Source: Gemmata palustris
Lineage (GTDB): Bacteria > Planctomycetota > Planctomycetia > Gemmatales > Gemmataceae
Assembly: GCF_017939745.1 (NCBI RefSeq)
Contig: NZ_JAGKQQ010000001.1
Span: 3,100,001 to 3,164,000 of the forward strand
Reading direction: 5' to 3'
DNA: 64,000 bases
Numbering within the stretch: the stretch's first letter is position 1; each line of letters begins with the position of its first letter. A program made the position numbers and the translations under genes. Of the stretch, positions 18,910-27,570 are shown in pieces. The notes below the pieces were generated by a model, which saw nothing but the letters and a program-made list of their open reading frames with translations, was not told the DNA's origin and ran no database searches.

Positions 18910-20058
18910 ATGGCCCGTACCTTCGCTCGCACCCGGTTGGTCGCGCTGATCGCGGCCCTTCCGTTGGCGATGGTCCTACAAACGCGAGCACGCGCTCAAG
19001 AGCCGGCTCTCGAGGTGTTTTACACAAAACTCGAGCCGAGTGAGTCGTTCAAGTACAAGTGGAAGGGGAAGGAAGGCGCCTGCAACGCGGGCGTGTTCCG
19101 GTGGGAAGTCCCCCAAACCGAGTTCGGCACCAACGGCCTCGACCGGAACTTCACCGGGTATTGTGCCGAAGCACTGGTACCGATCACCAAGAACAAACTC
19201 TACCGCTTCCGGGTGAACGACATCTACGCACCCGGGAACTACAACGTCGACGGCGTTGACAAGGACAAGGTGAACGACGTCGCGAACCGCCGCACCAAGC
19301 TCGTCACCGAGCTGTTCGGCCGGTACTTCCGCGACCCGGCGCTGAAGGCCGTCAACCCGGACGACGCGGTCGCGTTCCAGATCGCGCTGTGGGAAATCGT
19401 TCAGGAAACCGAACCGGCTATGGGTGATCTCAAACTGGACCTGTTCGCGGGCGACTTCCAGGCGGACTACCCGAAGGCCGACGCTCCGATCTACGTTCAG
19501 CGGGCGCAGACGTTCCTCGACTCGCTGACGGGGCGCGACGACGCACTGTTCTACGAGAACCCCGACTTGCGCGGCCGTGAGCTGATCCGGCTGCAGGGCA
19601 TCGAGAACGCGGACAAGGTCGTGGCCCAGTCGCAGTTCGCGCTGCGGTTCAAGGGCGGCGGTGCGGCCGGTGCGGGCGGGGCCTTCTCCCGGGCACTGAC
19701 GGCCGGTGGAGCTGGAACGGGTGGCGGCTCCGGTGGCGGAATGGGCGGTGGTGCGGGCGGACTGGGTAACACCGGTGGCGGTGGCGGGCTCTTCGCCGGG
19801 AACCCCGGCGGGAACGGTCAAACGGTCCCGGTTGGCGGGGGCGGCACCACAACACCCCCCAGTACGACGCCTCCGACGGTCACCACACCGCCCGTGGGTG
19901 GGCCGGATGATCCGACCGACCCGACCGACCCAACTGACCCGGGGAACCCCGGCAACCCGAACCCGGTACCCGCGCCCGCGGGTCTGCTCCTCGGGGCGAT
20001 CGCACTCGGGACCGTTGGGACGTGGCGCTTCGGGGTCCGACTGCTGAGCGCGAAGTAA
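18910..20058 (+). CDS. secreted protein with thioester-like motifs and PEP-CTERM-like tail
   Basis: A 382-residue surface protein. A signal peptide (about residues 1-30) is followed by a domain of about 210 residues, a Gly-rich linker (about 235-300), a Pro/Thr and Asp-Pro-Thr repeat stretch, and a C-terminal PVPAPAGLLLGAIALG anchor with Arg after it. That anchor is a PEP-CTERM-like sorting signal with Ala replacing the central Glu. The folded domain contains GYCAEAL (C85) and FQIALWEI (Q157), which match the two motifs of thioester domains (TED/TQXA, PF08341), where a Cys-Gln pair forms an internal thioester used for covalent adhesion. That reading is inference from motifs only. A perfect terminator follows at 20077. 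Confidence 0.8.
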   Translation: MARTFARTRLVALIAALPLAMVLQTRARAQEPALEVFYTKLEPSESFKYKWKGKEGACNAGVFRWEVPQTEFGTNGLDRNFTGYCAEALVPITKNKLYRFRVNDIYAPGNYNVDGVDKDKVNDVANRRTKLVTELFGRYFRDPALKAVNPDDAVAFQIALWEIVQETEPAMGDLKLDLFAGDFQADYPKADAPIYVQRAQTFLDSLTGRDDALFYENPDLRGRELIRLQGIENADKVVAQSQFALRFKGGGAAGAGGAFSRALTAGGAGTGGGSGGGMGGGAGGLGNTGGGGGLFAGNPGGNGQTVPVGGGGTTTPPSTTPPTVTTPPVGGPDDPTDPTDPTDPGNPGNPNPVPAPAGLLLGAIALGTVGTWRFGVRLLSAK

Positions 20059-20076
20059 CGCGAAACGATACCCTCC

Positions 20077-20117
20077 GAACGGCCGGCATGGTACCATGCC
20101 GGCCGTTCTTTTGTTTT
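20077..20117 (+). terminator. rho-independent terminator
   Basis: A perfect 32-nt palindrome (20077-20108, centre GGTACC) followed by TTTTGTTTT. It sits 18 bp after the stop of the PEP-CTERM-like gene. Confidence 0.9.
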
Positions 20118-20142
20118 CCTTCTCCCTTCCGAGGCTTCTGGC

Positions 20143-21066
20143 GTGGATGTGATCGAATACCGCGGTTGGAAAAACAACCTGCGCCTCAGCAACGGTGACG
20201 TGGAACTCGTCGTGACGCTCGACGTCGGCCCGCGCGTGATCGCGTACCGGCTCCCGGGCGGGTTCAACGTGCTGAAGAACTACGACTCCATGATGGGCGG
20301 CACCGGCGAGGCCGAGTGGCAGATCCGCGGCGGGCACCGCTTCTGGCTCTCCCCCGAAGACCTCACGCGGACGTACTTCCCGGACAACCGACCGGTGAAG
20401 TGGGAGCAGATCGGCCCCCACGCGGCCCGCATCACCGCGCCGCCGGAAACCGAGTACGGCGTACAGAAGGTGATGGAACTCCGCCTGGGCGCGAGCGGCA
20501 CCAAAGTGGACGTCACCCTGCGCGTCACGAACGTCGGAAACGCGCCGACCGAACTCGCCCCCTGGGGGCCGACCGTGATGGCGCCGGGTGGGGTGGAGAT
20601 CATCCCGCTGCCGCCCAAGAAGAACCACCCGCTCCACCCGAAGAACGCCAAATCGCCGGCCGACTTCGCGCCGAACCAGGAACTGATCCTGTGGCCGTAC
20701 TTCGACTTCGCCGACACGCGCTGGACGTTCGGCAAGAAGTACGCGCTCTTGCGCCAGGACGTGGACAAGGGGCCGACCAAGATCGGGCTCGCGCACCGCG
20801 AGGGCTGGGTCGCGTACCTGAACTCCGGCGCGCTGTTCGTGAAGCGGTTCGACTACCGCGAGGGGGCCGTGTACCCGGACCGCGGGACGCGGTACCAGAC
20901 GTTCTCGAACGAGGACATGCTGGAAATGGAAACGGTCGGCGAACTGGTCGCGCTCGCCCCGGGCGCGTCCGCGGAACTGAAGGAGTCGTGGGAACTGCAC
21001 GGCGGCGTGCCGCCCGTTAAGACCGAGGCGGACGTAGACCGGGTGATTCTGCCGCTGGTGAAGTGA
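20143..21066 (+). CDS. DUF4380 family protein (galactose-mutarotase-like fold)
   Basis: A 307-residue protein resembling DUF4380 (PF14315), a family with the beta-sandwich of aldose mutarotases. It begins with an IEYRGWKNNLRLSNGDVELV type strand, has GPRVIAYRLPGG, GGHRFWLSPED and a conserved LAPWGPTVMAPGG turn. There is no signal peptide, so it should be cytosolic. The best start is GTG at 20143, with a second GTG at 20149. The substrate (probably a carbohydrate) is unknown. It ends in the long palindromic terminator at 21076. Confidence 0.82.
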   Translation: MDVIEYRGWKNNLRLSNGDVELVVTLDVGPRVIAYRLPGGFNVLKNYDSMMGGTGEAEWQIRGGHRFWLSPEDLTRTYFPDNRPVKWEQIGPHAARITAPPETEYGVQKVMELRLGASGTKVDVTLRVTNVGNAPTELAPWGPTVMAPGGVEIIPLPPKKNHPLHPKNAKSPADFAPNQELILWPYFDFADTRWTFGKKYALLRQDVDKGPTKIGLAHREGWVAYLNSGALFVKRFDYREGAVYPDRGTRYQTFSNEDMLEMETVGELVALAPGASAELKESWELHGGVPPVKTEADVDRVILPLVK

Positions 21067-21075
21067 GAACCACAA

Positions 21076-21138
21076 CACCCGCTCATTTCGCGGTTCGCCT
21101 CGGCGTTTGGCGAACCGCGAAATGAGCGGGTGTGTTTT
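21076..21138 (+). terminator. long palindromic terminator, repeat family 1
   Basis: A perfect 24-bp stem (21076-21099 with 21109-21132) around a 9-nt loop, followed by TGTTTTTT. It ends the DUF4380 gene and, being symmetric, may also serve the convergent NUDIX gene. The arm shares its sequence (CCGCTC, then CGCGGTTCGCC) with palindromes at 27425-27492 and 44522-44590, so it is one member of a dispersed family. Confidence 0.85.
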
Positions 21139-21144
21139 TTGCGT

Positions 21145-21573
21145 TTACGCGGTCGCGAGAACGGGCCGAATCGGGTGCTTCAGATGAAAGGAGAGCCGGA
21201 GCAGATCGCGCAGCCCCGGCTCCTCGATCCGGTCGAGGGCCTCGTCGAGCGTAACCCAGGCCCGCACGCGCAGGTCGCGCTCGGGCCACTCGTCGCGCGC
21301 CTCGGTGACCGTCATTCGGTAGACCAGAACGTGCAGCTCGCGCCCGAGTTTCTCGTAGGCGTAAGAACCGAGCGGCTCGGTGTCGAGCGCCCCGACGAGA
21401 CCGGCTTCTTCCCACGCCTCAACGAGGGCCGCTTCGCCGGCGGTGTGGCCCGGGTCGATCTGGCCCTTCGGGACGACCCACCGGCGCCCGCTACTGGATG
21501 TGACCAAACACACGCGGCCGTCGCGCACCGGGATCGCCGCGGCCTGTCGCACCCAGATCGGCATCGGCTTCAC
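21145..21573 (-). CDS. NUDIX hydrolase
   Basis: A 142-residue NUDIX protein (PF00293). The box reads PKGQIDPGHTAGEAALVEAW then EEAGL. Compared with the consensus GX5EX7REUXEEXGU, the first Glu is His and the Arg is Val, while the metal-binding E-X2-EE of the helix is kept. The overall layout (WVVPKG, YRMTVTEARDEWPERDLR, WVTLDEALDRI) resembles diadenosine or diphosphoinositol polyphosphate hydrolases (DIPP/MutT-like), so it may clean up dinucleoside polyphosphates; the substrate is inferred. It is convergent with the DUF4380 gene. Confidence 0.9.
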   Translation of the reverse strand: MKPMPIWVRQAAAIPVRDGRVCLVTSSSGRRWVVPKGQIDPGHTAGEAALVEAWEEAGLVGALDTEPLGSYAYEKLGRELHVLVYRMTVTEARDEWPERDLRVRAWVTLDEALDRIEEPGLRDLLRLSFHLKHPIRPVLATA

Positions 21574-21749
21574 TCCAGCGGGGTCGGTCTGCTGCGTATC
21601 TTGTCGTATCGGCGCGGGAGTTCAAGCTTCTTTGGGCGCATTCACGGGATTCACATCGACACGGCCCGCGGCGCCTATAATTTCCCCTCAAATCGCGCCG
21701 ATCGGATTTCGCGGTTCCCAGCGCGTGGTTTTACAGGTGAACTCGTTTC

Positions 21750-22952
21750 ATGCGGCAACAATCGTTGAGTGTGCGCCAGGTCATGCAGGCCGAACCGGTG
21801 ACGGTCCCGAGCACGTGCCCGATGCGGGACGTGATGGGGGAGATGAACCGGCGCCGGATCGGCGCGGTGATCGTGGTGAACGGCGCGAACACGCTGATCG
21901 GCATTTTCACCGAGCGCGACCTGCTGCGCCGGGTCGCGGACGCGGACCCGGGGTGGCGCGACGCGCCCGTGGCCGAGTGGATGACGCCGGACCCGTTCAC
22001 CATCGCGCCCGATGTGGGGTGGGACGAGGCCGTTTCGATGATGGACCGGCACCGCGTGCGGCACCTGCCCGTGGTCGACGCCGACCGGCGCGTGCTCGGG
22101 ATCGTGTCCACGCGGATGCTGATGCTCCGGCGCGCCGACGACCTGAACCGCCTCGTCGAGAACCGCACGCGCGAGCTCAAGCACGCGCTCGACGAGATCA
22201 TGTCGCGGGACGCCGAGTTGCGGTACAACCTGAGCGCCGCGGGACGGTTCCAGACCCGGCTGCTGCTCCCGCACGCGCCCCCGGACTGGCCGGAACTGCG
22301 GTGGGGCGTTCACTATGCCCCGCTCGACCACCTCGGTGGCGATTACTACGACGTCGCGCAACCGGGGCCGGACCACCTGGGGTTCCTCATCGCCGACGCG
22401 AGCGGGCACAGCATCGCCGCGGCGATGGTCGCGATCCTGTCGCGGACCGCGTTCGCGGACGTGTCGGGCGCCACGATCTCGCCCGGGGCCGTCCTCTCGG
22501 AGATGAACGCGCGGCTGCAGGGGCTCGCCGACGAGCGCTTCGTGACCGCGTTCTACGGCGTCCTCGACCGGCGCACCCGGGTGCTGACCTACGCGAACGC
22601 CGGGCACCCGTACCCGCTGCGGTTCGTCGCGCGCACCGGCGCGGTGCAGGCGCTCTCGGTCACGGGGTTCATGCTGGGCATCGTCCCGGACGAGCAGTAC
22701 CGCGAGAAAACGGTCCAGCTCGAACCGGGCGACCGGCTCTGCTTCTACACGGACGGGTTGGTGGAGGCGCGCAACGAGATGGGCGAGGGCTACGGCACCG
22801 ACCGGCTCGAGCGCGCGTTCGCGCAGCACGGGGCCTGCACCGCCGACGAACTCACGGCGCGCCTGCTCGCGGACCAGCGCGCGTTCCGGGGCGACCAGAA
22901 GCTCAGCGACGACGTGACGCTGGTCGTGGGGGAAGTGTCGCGCGAAGAGTGA
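21750..22952 (+). CDS. CBS-pair and SpoIIE-type PP2C serine phosphatase
   Basis: A 400-residue protein. Two CBS domains (about residues 5-130; VMQAEPVTVPSTCPMRDVMG and MTPDPFTIAPDVGWDEAV) usually bind adenine nucleotides. A short coiled coil (about 130-155) leads to a SpoIIE-type phosphatase domain (PF07228; about 170-395) with GGDYYDV, FLIADASGHSIAAAM, YANAGHPYP and LCFYTDGLVEARNE, which hold the metal-binding acidic residues. By analogy with RsbU-type proteins it probably dephosphorylates an anti-sigma-factor antagonist in response to energy charge. No such antagonist or kinase gene adjoins it. A bidirectional terminator follows. Confidence 0.93.
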   Translation: MRQQSLSVRQVMQAEPVTVPSTCPMRDVMGEMNRRRIGAVIVVNGANTLIGIFTERDLLRRVADADPGWRDAPVAEWMTPDPFTIAPDVGWDEAVSMMDRHRVRHLPVVDADRRVLGIVSTRMLMLRRADDLNRLVENRTRELKHALDEIMSRDAELRYNLSAAGRFQTRLLLPHAPPDWPELRWGVHYAPLDHLGGDYYDVAQPGPDHLGFLIADASGHSIAAAMVAILSRTAFADVSGATISPGAVLSEMNARLQGLADERFVTAFYGVLDRRTRVLTYANAGHPYPLRFVARTGAVQALSVTGFMLGIVPDEQYREKTVQLEPGDRLCFYTDGLVEARNEMGEGYGTDRLERAFAQHGACTADELTARLLADQRAFRGDQKLSDDVTLVVGEVSREE

Positions 22953-22964
22953 GTGGGACAAAAA

Positions 22965-23054
22965 GAGCCGCGGATGACGCGGATAACGCAGATCAGAACC
23001 AGATAAGATTCAATTTCTGGTCTTAATCTGCGTTATCCGCGTCATCCGCGGCTC
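22965..23054. terminator. bidirectional palindromic terminator
   Basis: A perfect 29-bp stem (22965-22993 with 23026-23054) with a further imperfect stem in the loop. TTTTT runs off the left side when read on the minus strand and GATTTCTTG on the right. It lies exactly between the convergent phosphatase and TPR genes. From memory, similar CCGCGGAT-AACGC type palindromes are scattered through planctomycete genomes. Confidence 0.8.
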
Positions 23055-23075
23055 CGATTTCTTGCTACTTACTTC

Positions 23076-26000
23076 CTACTTCACTTTTGCCGCGTCGAGC
23101 ACCTTGAACATCGGCGCGTCCGCCGGGTGAACGCCGCGCGCGTCGATCCCGCGGCGCTTCGCCTCCTGGAAGGCCTTGTTCGCCTCCTCGGTGCTCTGCG
23201 GCGACTGGCTCATTCGCAGGAGCGCGACGTGGAACCACCGCAGCGCGGTCGGGTCCTGGCTGATCGCTTCCGCCAGGTCGCGCTGGGCCGCGGCGAACTG
23301 CCGGAGCGTGATCTGGACCCGGGCGCGGGTGTCGAGCAGGTCGCCCGTGAGCCCGCTCTCGCGGGTGGCGCGGGCCACCAGTTCCAGCGCTTTCTCGGCC
23401 GTCGCGGGGTCCGCGGCGAGCAGCCACGCGAGGTTGTTGAGCGCGATCACGTTGCGCGGTTCCTTCGCGATCACCTTCTCGAAACCCTCAATGGCGCCCT
23501 TCGTGTCGCGCCGGATCGCGAGGAACTCCGACCGGTTCAGCAGGAGCGGGACGGAGTCCGGCTCCTCCACCAAACAGTCGTCGAACCACTTCCGCACGAG
23601 TTCGCCCTGCCGGTCCGTGACCGGCCCGCCGCGCACGATCGCCAGCCCCGCGCTCGCCCGCAGGCGCGCCGGCAAGTAGCGCCCGAACCGCTCGACGCGG
23701 TCGAAGGCGTCCGCCGCGCGCCCGTCGGCGGCCAGTACGCCGGCCGCGCCGACGATCGCCTCGGGGCGATTCGGCACGACGGCCGTGTACCGCTCGACGG
23801 CCGCGTCCGTCATCCGGCGGGCGACCGGGGTCCCGCGCACGTTGGGCATCCGGCTCAGTTCGTCGAGCAACTCGGCGACGCGCGCGGAGCGCACGAGGTA
23901 GTCGCCCGTTCCCGAATCGGCGACCCGGGCGTAGTCCTCGGCGACCGCGAGCCCGCGCTCCGGGCGCCCGGCCCGGCACTCGAACCGCGCGACGCTCGCC
24001 AGCGCGCCGAAGTCGCCCCCGTGCGAGGCCGTCAGTTTGCCCGCGAACGTGGCCGCCGCCGCGAAGTTCCCGTCCTCGACCAGTTCGTCGAGCGCGGCGC
24101 GGAGGTAGAACGAGTACGACGGGTCCTTCGGGTCGTTGAGCAACTGCTGGAGGCACTGGCGGCTCTTGGTGCGCTCGTTGATCGCCCGGTACAGTTGCGA
24201 CATCGCGAACAGGTAGCTCGGCGCGTTCGTCACCTTGTGCGCGGCGGCCAGGGACGCGATGGCGCTGTTCAGCACGTCGCGCCGGTCCGGGCCTTCCAGG
24301 TAGCGGCCCAGGGTCGTGAGCACGCTCGCGGTGGCCCGCAGCTCTTCCGGGGTGGCCTTCTCGGTCGTGGTCACGTTTTTCAGCAGCGCCATCGCCCGCG
24401 TGCGGTCGTCGGCGGTCCCGCCGACCGCGTAGATCATCGCGAGGTTGCGCCGCGCCCAGTCCGCGTCCGTCGCGCTGAGGTCTTTGTGCGCGAGAAGGGC
24501 TTCGAGGATCTTGGCGCCCTCGGCGGGCTGCGACTTGCAGAGCTTCACCGACAGCCGCGCTTGCGCGAGCACGCGCTTGTCGGCGGGGTCGGCCACGTCC
24601 GGTACGAACGTGCTGCCGGCGGCGGTGTCGCAGTACACGGCCAGGAGCGCGAAGTACGCCGGTACGGGGAGCTTGGCCCGGGCCGCGGCGAGCACTTCCG
24701 GCCCGGCCGCGGGGTTCGACGCCGACACGAAGAGCGCCTTGCGGAGCCAGTCGTCGGAGGTCGCGCGGGGCTGGTTGGCGGCCTCGTCGAGCAGGACCGC
24801 GGCCTCCGGGTGCCGGAGGGCGACGGCGCACTCCGCGGCCCACGCGGGACCGCCGGCGTCACGCGCCACGAGAGAGCGGCACCGCGTGAGGACCGCGGTC
24901 GCCGCACCGGGGGGCAGCGCGGGGAGCACGTGCCCGACCATTCGGCGGAACGGCTCGCCGGCCCAGCGCGGGTCGTTGGCCAGGCGCGTGAGGAACTGCG
25001 TCGTGCGGTCGGTCGCTCCCGACTGCCCCAGGTGGGCGAGCAGCGCTTCGGCCGACTCGTACCGGGTCGGCTCCAGCACGAACGCGCGCTCGATCAGCGC
25101 GCTCGCGCCGTCCGCGTCGCCGGTGAGTTGCTTCAGGCGCGCGAGTGCGAGGCACGCATCCGCACGTGTGGGGCTCGCGCCGAACGCGAGGAGCAGCCGG
25201 TTCGTGACCGGGGCCGCCGTTTCGGGCGTGGCCGTGCGCGCGTCGCACAGGGCGACGGACGGGCCGGTCTCGCCCTCGAGCTTCGCGAGCGCGCTCCGCG
25301 CGGCCGCGCTCCCCTCGCTGGCCCCGGAGCGCTCGTGGAGCTTCAACCACATCGCGGAGTTCGCCGGCTGCCGGGAGATGATGCCGCGGAGCGCGCGGAC
25401 CACGCTCGCGTTGTCGCCCAGCCGGTCGTACACTTCGATCAGGCCCGAGAGCAGGCGGATCTGCTCGTTCTCCGGCCAGCTCTCGATGTGATCGTCGAGC
25501 GGGTCGAGGGACCGCACGTGGCCCGGTTCGCGGGCGTACAGGGCCGCGCGTGCGAGCCGCACGTCGACACAGTCCCCGGCCGAGGCCTGGGCCTCGTCGA
25601 GCGCGGCCAGCCCCGCGGCGCACCCGTTCAGGTCGGCCGTCATGAGCGCGAGCGCGGACCACAGGCGCGCGTCCCCGGCCCGGCGCACCGCTTCCTGGCG
25701 CAGGAGCCGCACCGCGTCCCCGAGCCGGCCCTGGGCGGCGAGCACCTCGGCAACGAGGACCACCGGTTCGGACGACCCGCGGGCGAACCGCGGCGCGAAC
25801 TGCCGGGCGAGCGCGTCTTCCAGCCGGTGCCACCCCTCCGCCGCGTTCGGGGCGAGGAGCCGGGCCTTGAGCCGCGCCCACTGCGAGACGACCGCGCCCG
25901 TCGCGTAGGGCGACTGGAGCGCGCTGTCGAACTCGCGGGCGGCGGCCTCGAACTTGCCGAGGTTCAGGTACAGGTTCCCCAGCCCGACGCGGGCCGTCAC

Positions 26001-27281
26001 GTTCTTCGGGTCGCCGTTCGTGGCGCGCTGGTAGGCCTTTTCCTCCGCGGCCGGGTCGCCGAGCTTGCCGAAGCACGTCGCGAGGAGCAGGTTGAGCTGG
26101 ATGTCCAGCCCCGGGAGCCCGACGATCTCGGACCGCAGCCCCTCGATCATCGTGACCGCCTGCTGCCACTGCTGCTCGCGCATCGCGATGCGGGCCTTCA
26201 GGTACTTCACCTGGGTGCCCGGGGCCTTGCGCGTTTCGAGCCGGCGCAGGAGCTCGGCGGTGCGGACCGTGTCGCCCTGATGAACCAGCAGGTCCGCGAG
26301 CGGGACCATCAGGTCGAAGCCGTTGGGCGTGGCCTTCAGTCCGTCTTCGAGGACCGCGATCGACGCGGCGGTGTTCCCGCGGATCAGTTCCAACCACGAC
26401 AGCCCGCGGACGAGTTTCAGGTTCTTCGGGTACAGGGTGACCGCGTCGCGGAGCAGCGCGTGGGCCGCCGGGACGTTGCGGTTGCGCTGCATGATTTCGG
26501 CCAACAGGAGCGCCGCTTCCGCGTGTTCTGGGTCGAGTTCGAGGACGCGCTGGAGGTCCGCGGCCGCGCGCTTGTACGGGCTGCCGCCGATCGCCTGGCC
26601 CGGGTCCTCGGCGGTGAACGTCTCGAACCGCGCGCGGATCAGGAACGCTTCGGGCTCCTGCGGGAGCGCCTTCACCATGCGGTCGAGCACCTCGCGCGCC
26701 CCCGGCCCGTCTTCCAGGTTCTTCCAGACGAGCTGCGCGAGCTGCTGGTAGCCGATGATTTCGTCCGGGGCGCACCGCACGGCGGCCTCGTAGGACTTGC
26801 GCGCGGCGGCGTTCTGGTTCATCCCGGCGTGCGCCTCGGCGATCTCGTGCCACAGCGCCGATTCGGTCGGGAACTGTTTCAGCAGCTCCTCCCCGTGGGT
26901 CACGGCGTCGGCGTACTTCCCGAGCTTCAGCGCGACGGTGAGCGCCTTGCGCCGGGTGTCGTGCCGGTCCGGTTCGAGGCGGAGGATCTTGTCGTACAGG
27001 AAGAGCAGTTGGGTGCGCCCGTTCTGGGTCTCGGGGCGCTTCGCGAGCAGGTCCGCGAGCTGCACCTGGGCGCCCACGTCCTCGGGGTGGAACTCGAGGT
27101 ACTGGCGCAGGTAGTGGACCGCCATGTCCGACTTGCCCGCGTCGGCGGCGCGCTCGGACTGTTGCCGGAGCGCGGCCGGGATGCGCTGCGCCTGGATCTC
27201 GTGTGCCCCGAGCAGTACGCCGGCGCCCGCGAGGAGAACGAGGACGAGTCTGAGGAGGAAGCGCTTGTTGATCGTCGGCAT
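23076..27281 (-). CDS. very long TPR-repeat protein with N-terminal membrane anchor
   Basis: A 1401-residue protein. The ATG at 27281 gives MPTINKRFLLRLVLVLLAG, a basic N-terminus and one hydrophobic helix (signal anchor or uncleaved signal). The rest is helical with tetratricopeptide-type repeats throughout, clearest near the N-terminus (AVHYLRQYLEFHPEDVGAQ; DAVTHGEELLKQFPTESALW) and at the C-terminus (KGAIEGFEKVIAKEPRNVIA). No enzymatic motif is seen. It resembles the large periplasmic TPR scaffolds encoded near PEP-CTERM/exosortase or exopolysaccharide genes (PrsT-like), consistent with the ExeA-like pair at 30.6-32.7 kb, but that link is inference. Notably the 4.2-kb frame is intact although the neighbouring protease genes carry many indels. 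Confidence 0.88.
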   Translation of the reverse strand: MPTINKRFLLRLVLVLLAGAGVLLGAHEIQAQRIPAALRQQSERAADAGKSDMAVHYLRQYLEFHPEDVGAQVQLADLLAKRPETQNGRTQLLFLYDKILRLEPDRHDTRRKALTVALKLGKYADAVTHGEELLKQFPTESALWHEIAEAHAGMNQNAAARKSYEAAVRCAPDEIIGYQQLAQLVWKNLEDGPGAREVLDRMVKALPQEPEAFLIRARFETFTAEDPGQAIGGSPYKRAAADLQRVLELDPEHAEAALLLAEIMQRNRNVPAAHALLRDAVTLYPKNLKLVRGLSWLELIRGNTAASIAVLEDGLKATPNGFDLMVPLADLLVHQGDTVRTAELLRRLETRKAPGTQVKYLKARIAMREQQWQQAVTMIEGLRSEIVGLPGLDIQLNLLLATCFGKLGDPAAEEKAYQRATNGDPKNVTARVGLGNLYLNLGKFEAAAREFDSALQSPYATGAVVSQWARLKARLLAPNAAEGWHRLEDALARQFAPRFARGSSEPVVLVAEVLAAQGRLGDAVRLLRQEAVRRAGDARLWSALALMTADLNGCAAGLAALDEAQASAGDCVDVRLARAALYAREPGHVRSLDPLDDHIESWPENEQIRLLSGLIEVYDRLGDNASVVRALRGIISRQPANSAMWLKLHERSGASEGSAAARSALAKLEGETGPSVALCDARTATPETAAPVTNRLLLAFGASPTRADACLALARLKQLTGDADGASALIERAFVLEPTRYESAEALLAHLGQSGATDRTTQFLTRLANDPRWAGEPFRRMVGHVLPALPPGAATAVLTRCRSLVARDAGGPAWAAECAVALRHPEAAVLLDEAANQPRATSDDWLRKALFVSASNPAAGPEVLAAARAKLPVPAYFALLAVYCDTAAGSTFVPDVADPADKRVLAQARLSVKLCKSQPAEGAKILEALLAHKDLSATDADWARRNLAMIYAVGGTADDRTRAMALLKNVTTTEKATPEELRATASVLTTLGRYLEGPDRRDVLNSAIASLAAAHKVTNAPSYLFAMSQLYRAINERTKSRQCLQQLLNDPKDPSYSFYLRAALDELVEDGNFAAAATFAGKLTASHGGDFGALASVARFECRAGRPERGLAVAEDYARVADSGTGDYLVRSARVAELLDELSRMPNVRGTPVARRMTDAAVERYTAVVPNRPEAIVGAAGVLAADGRAADAFDRVERFGRYLPARLRASAGLAIVRGGPVTDRQGELVRKWFDDCLVEEPDSVPLLLNRSEFLAIRRDTKGAIEGFEKVIAKEPRNVIALNNLAWLLAADPATAEKALELVARATRESGLTGDLLDTRARVQITLRQFAAAQRDLAEAISQDPTALRWFHVALLRMSQSPQSTEEANKAFQEAKRRGIDARGVHPADAPMFKVLDAAKVK

Positions 27282-27424
27282 GTATCCGCGTCCGTGCGAC
27301 CGCCGCGGTCGTGTCGGATCGCCCGAATCGGACAAGCGAGCGCGGCAGACCGGGAATGGTAAGCGGTCCCGCGAACCGGATTCAACCCCAACGGCGCCGG
27401 CGGAAATTGTTTCTGCCCGCAACG

Positions 27425-27492
27425 CACTCGCTCGTTGACACGCGCGGTTCGCCCGAGTCTCTTGGCGAACCGCGCGTGTCAACGAGCGAGTG
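27425..27492. repeat. long palindrome, repeat family 1
   Basis: A perfect 29-bp inverted repeat (27425-27453 with 27464-27492) around a 10-nt loop, lying between the TPR gene start and the end of the first protease gene. Arms share CGCTCGTTG-CACGCGCGG with 44522-44590 and CGCGGTTCGCC with 21076-21132. It may act as a terminator for the minus-strand protease gene, although no clear T-run follows. Confidence 0.85.
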
Positions 27493-27570
27493 GTATTTCG
27501 AGGCACGAAAACGAGTTGCGGGGTACAAAAACAGAACCGCCGCACGATTTTCGTGCGGCGGTCCGTTGGT

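Noticed and set aside
19905-19975. Short tandem GACCCGACC-type repeats that might suggest a CRISPR-like or satellite array
   Set aside because: They encode the Asp-Pro-Thr stalk of the surface protein, in frame, with no spacers.
18976-21078. A 700-codon minus-strand frame across the PEP-CTERM-like and DUF4380 genes
   Set aside because: It spans two genuine plus-strand genes and a terminator, with no domain of its own.
23127-27362. A 1411-codon open frame on the plus strand opposite the TPR gene
   Set aside because: It is a high-G+C antisense shadow: Arg/Val/Glu/Gly-rich composition, no domains, and its codon pattern mirrors the TPR gene, which has clear repeats and a signal anchor.
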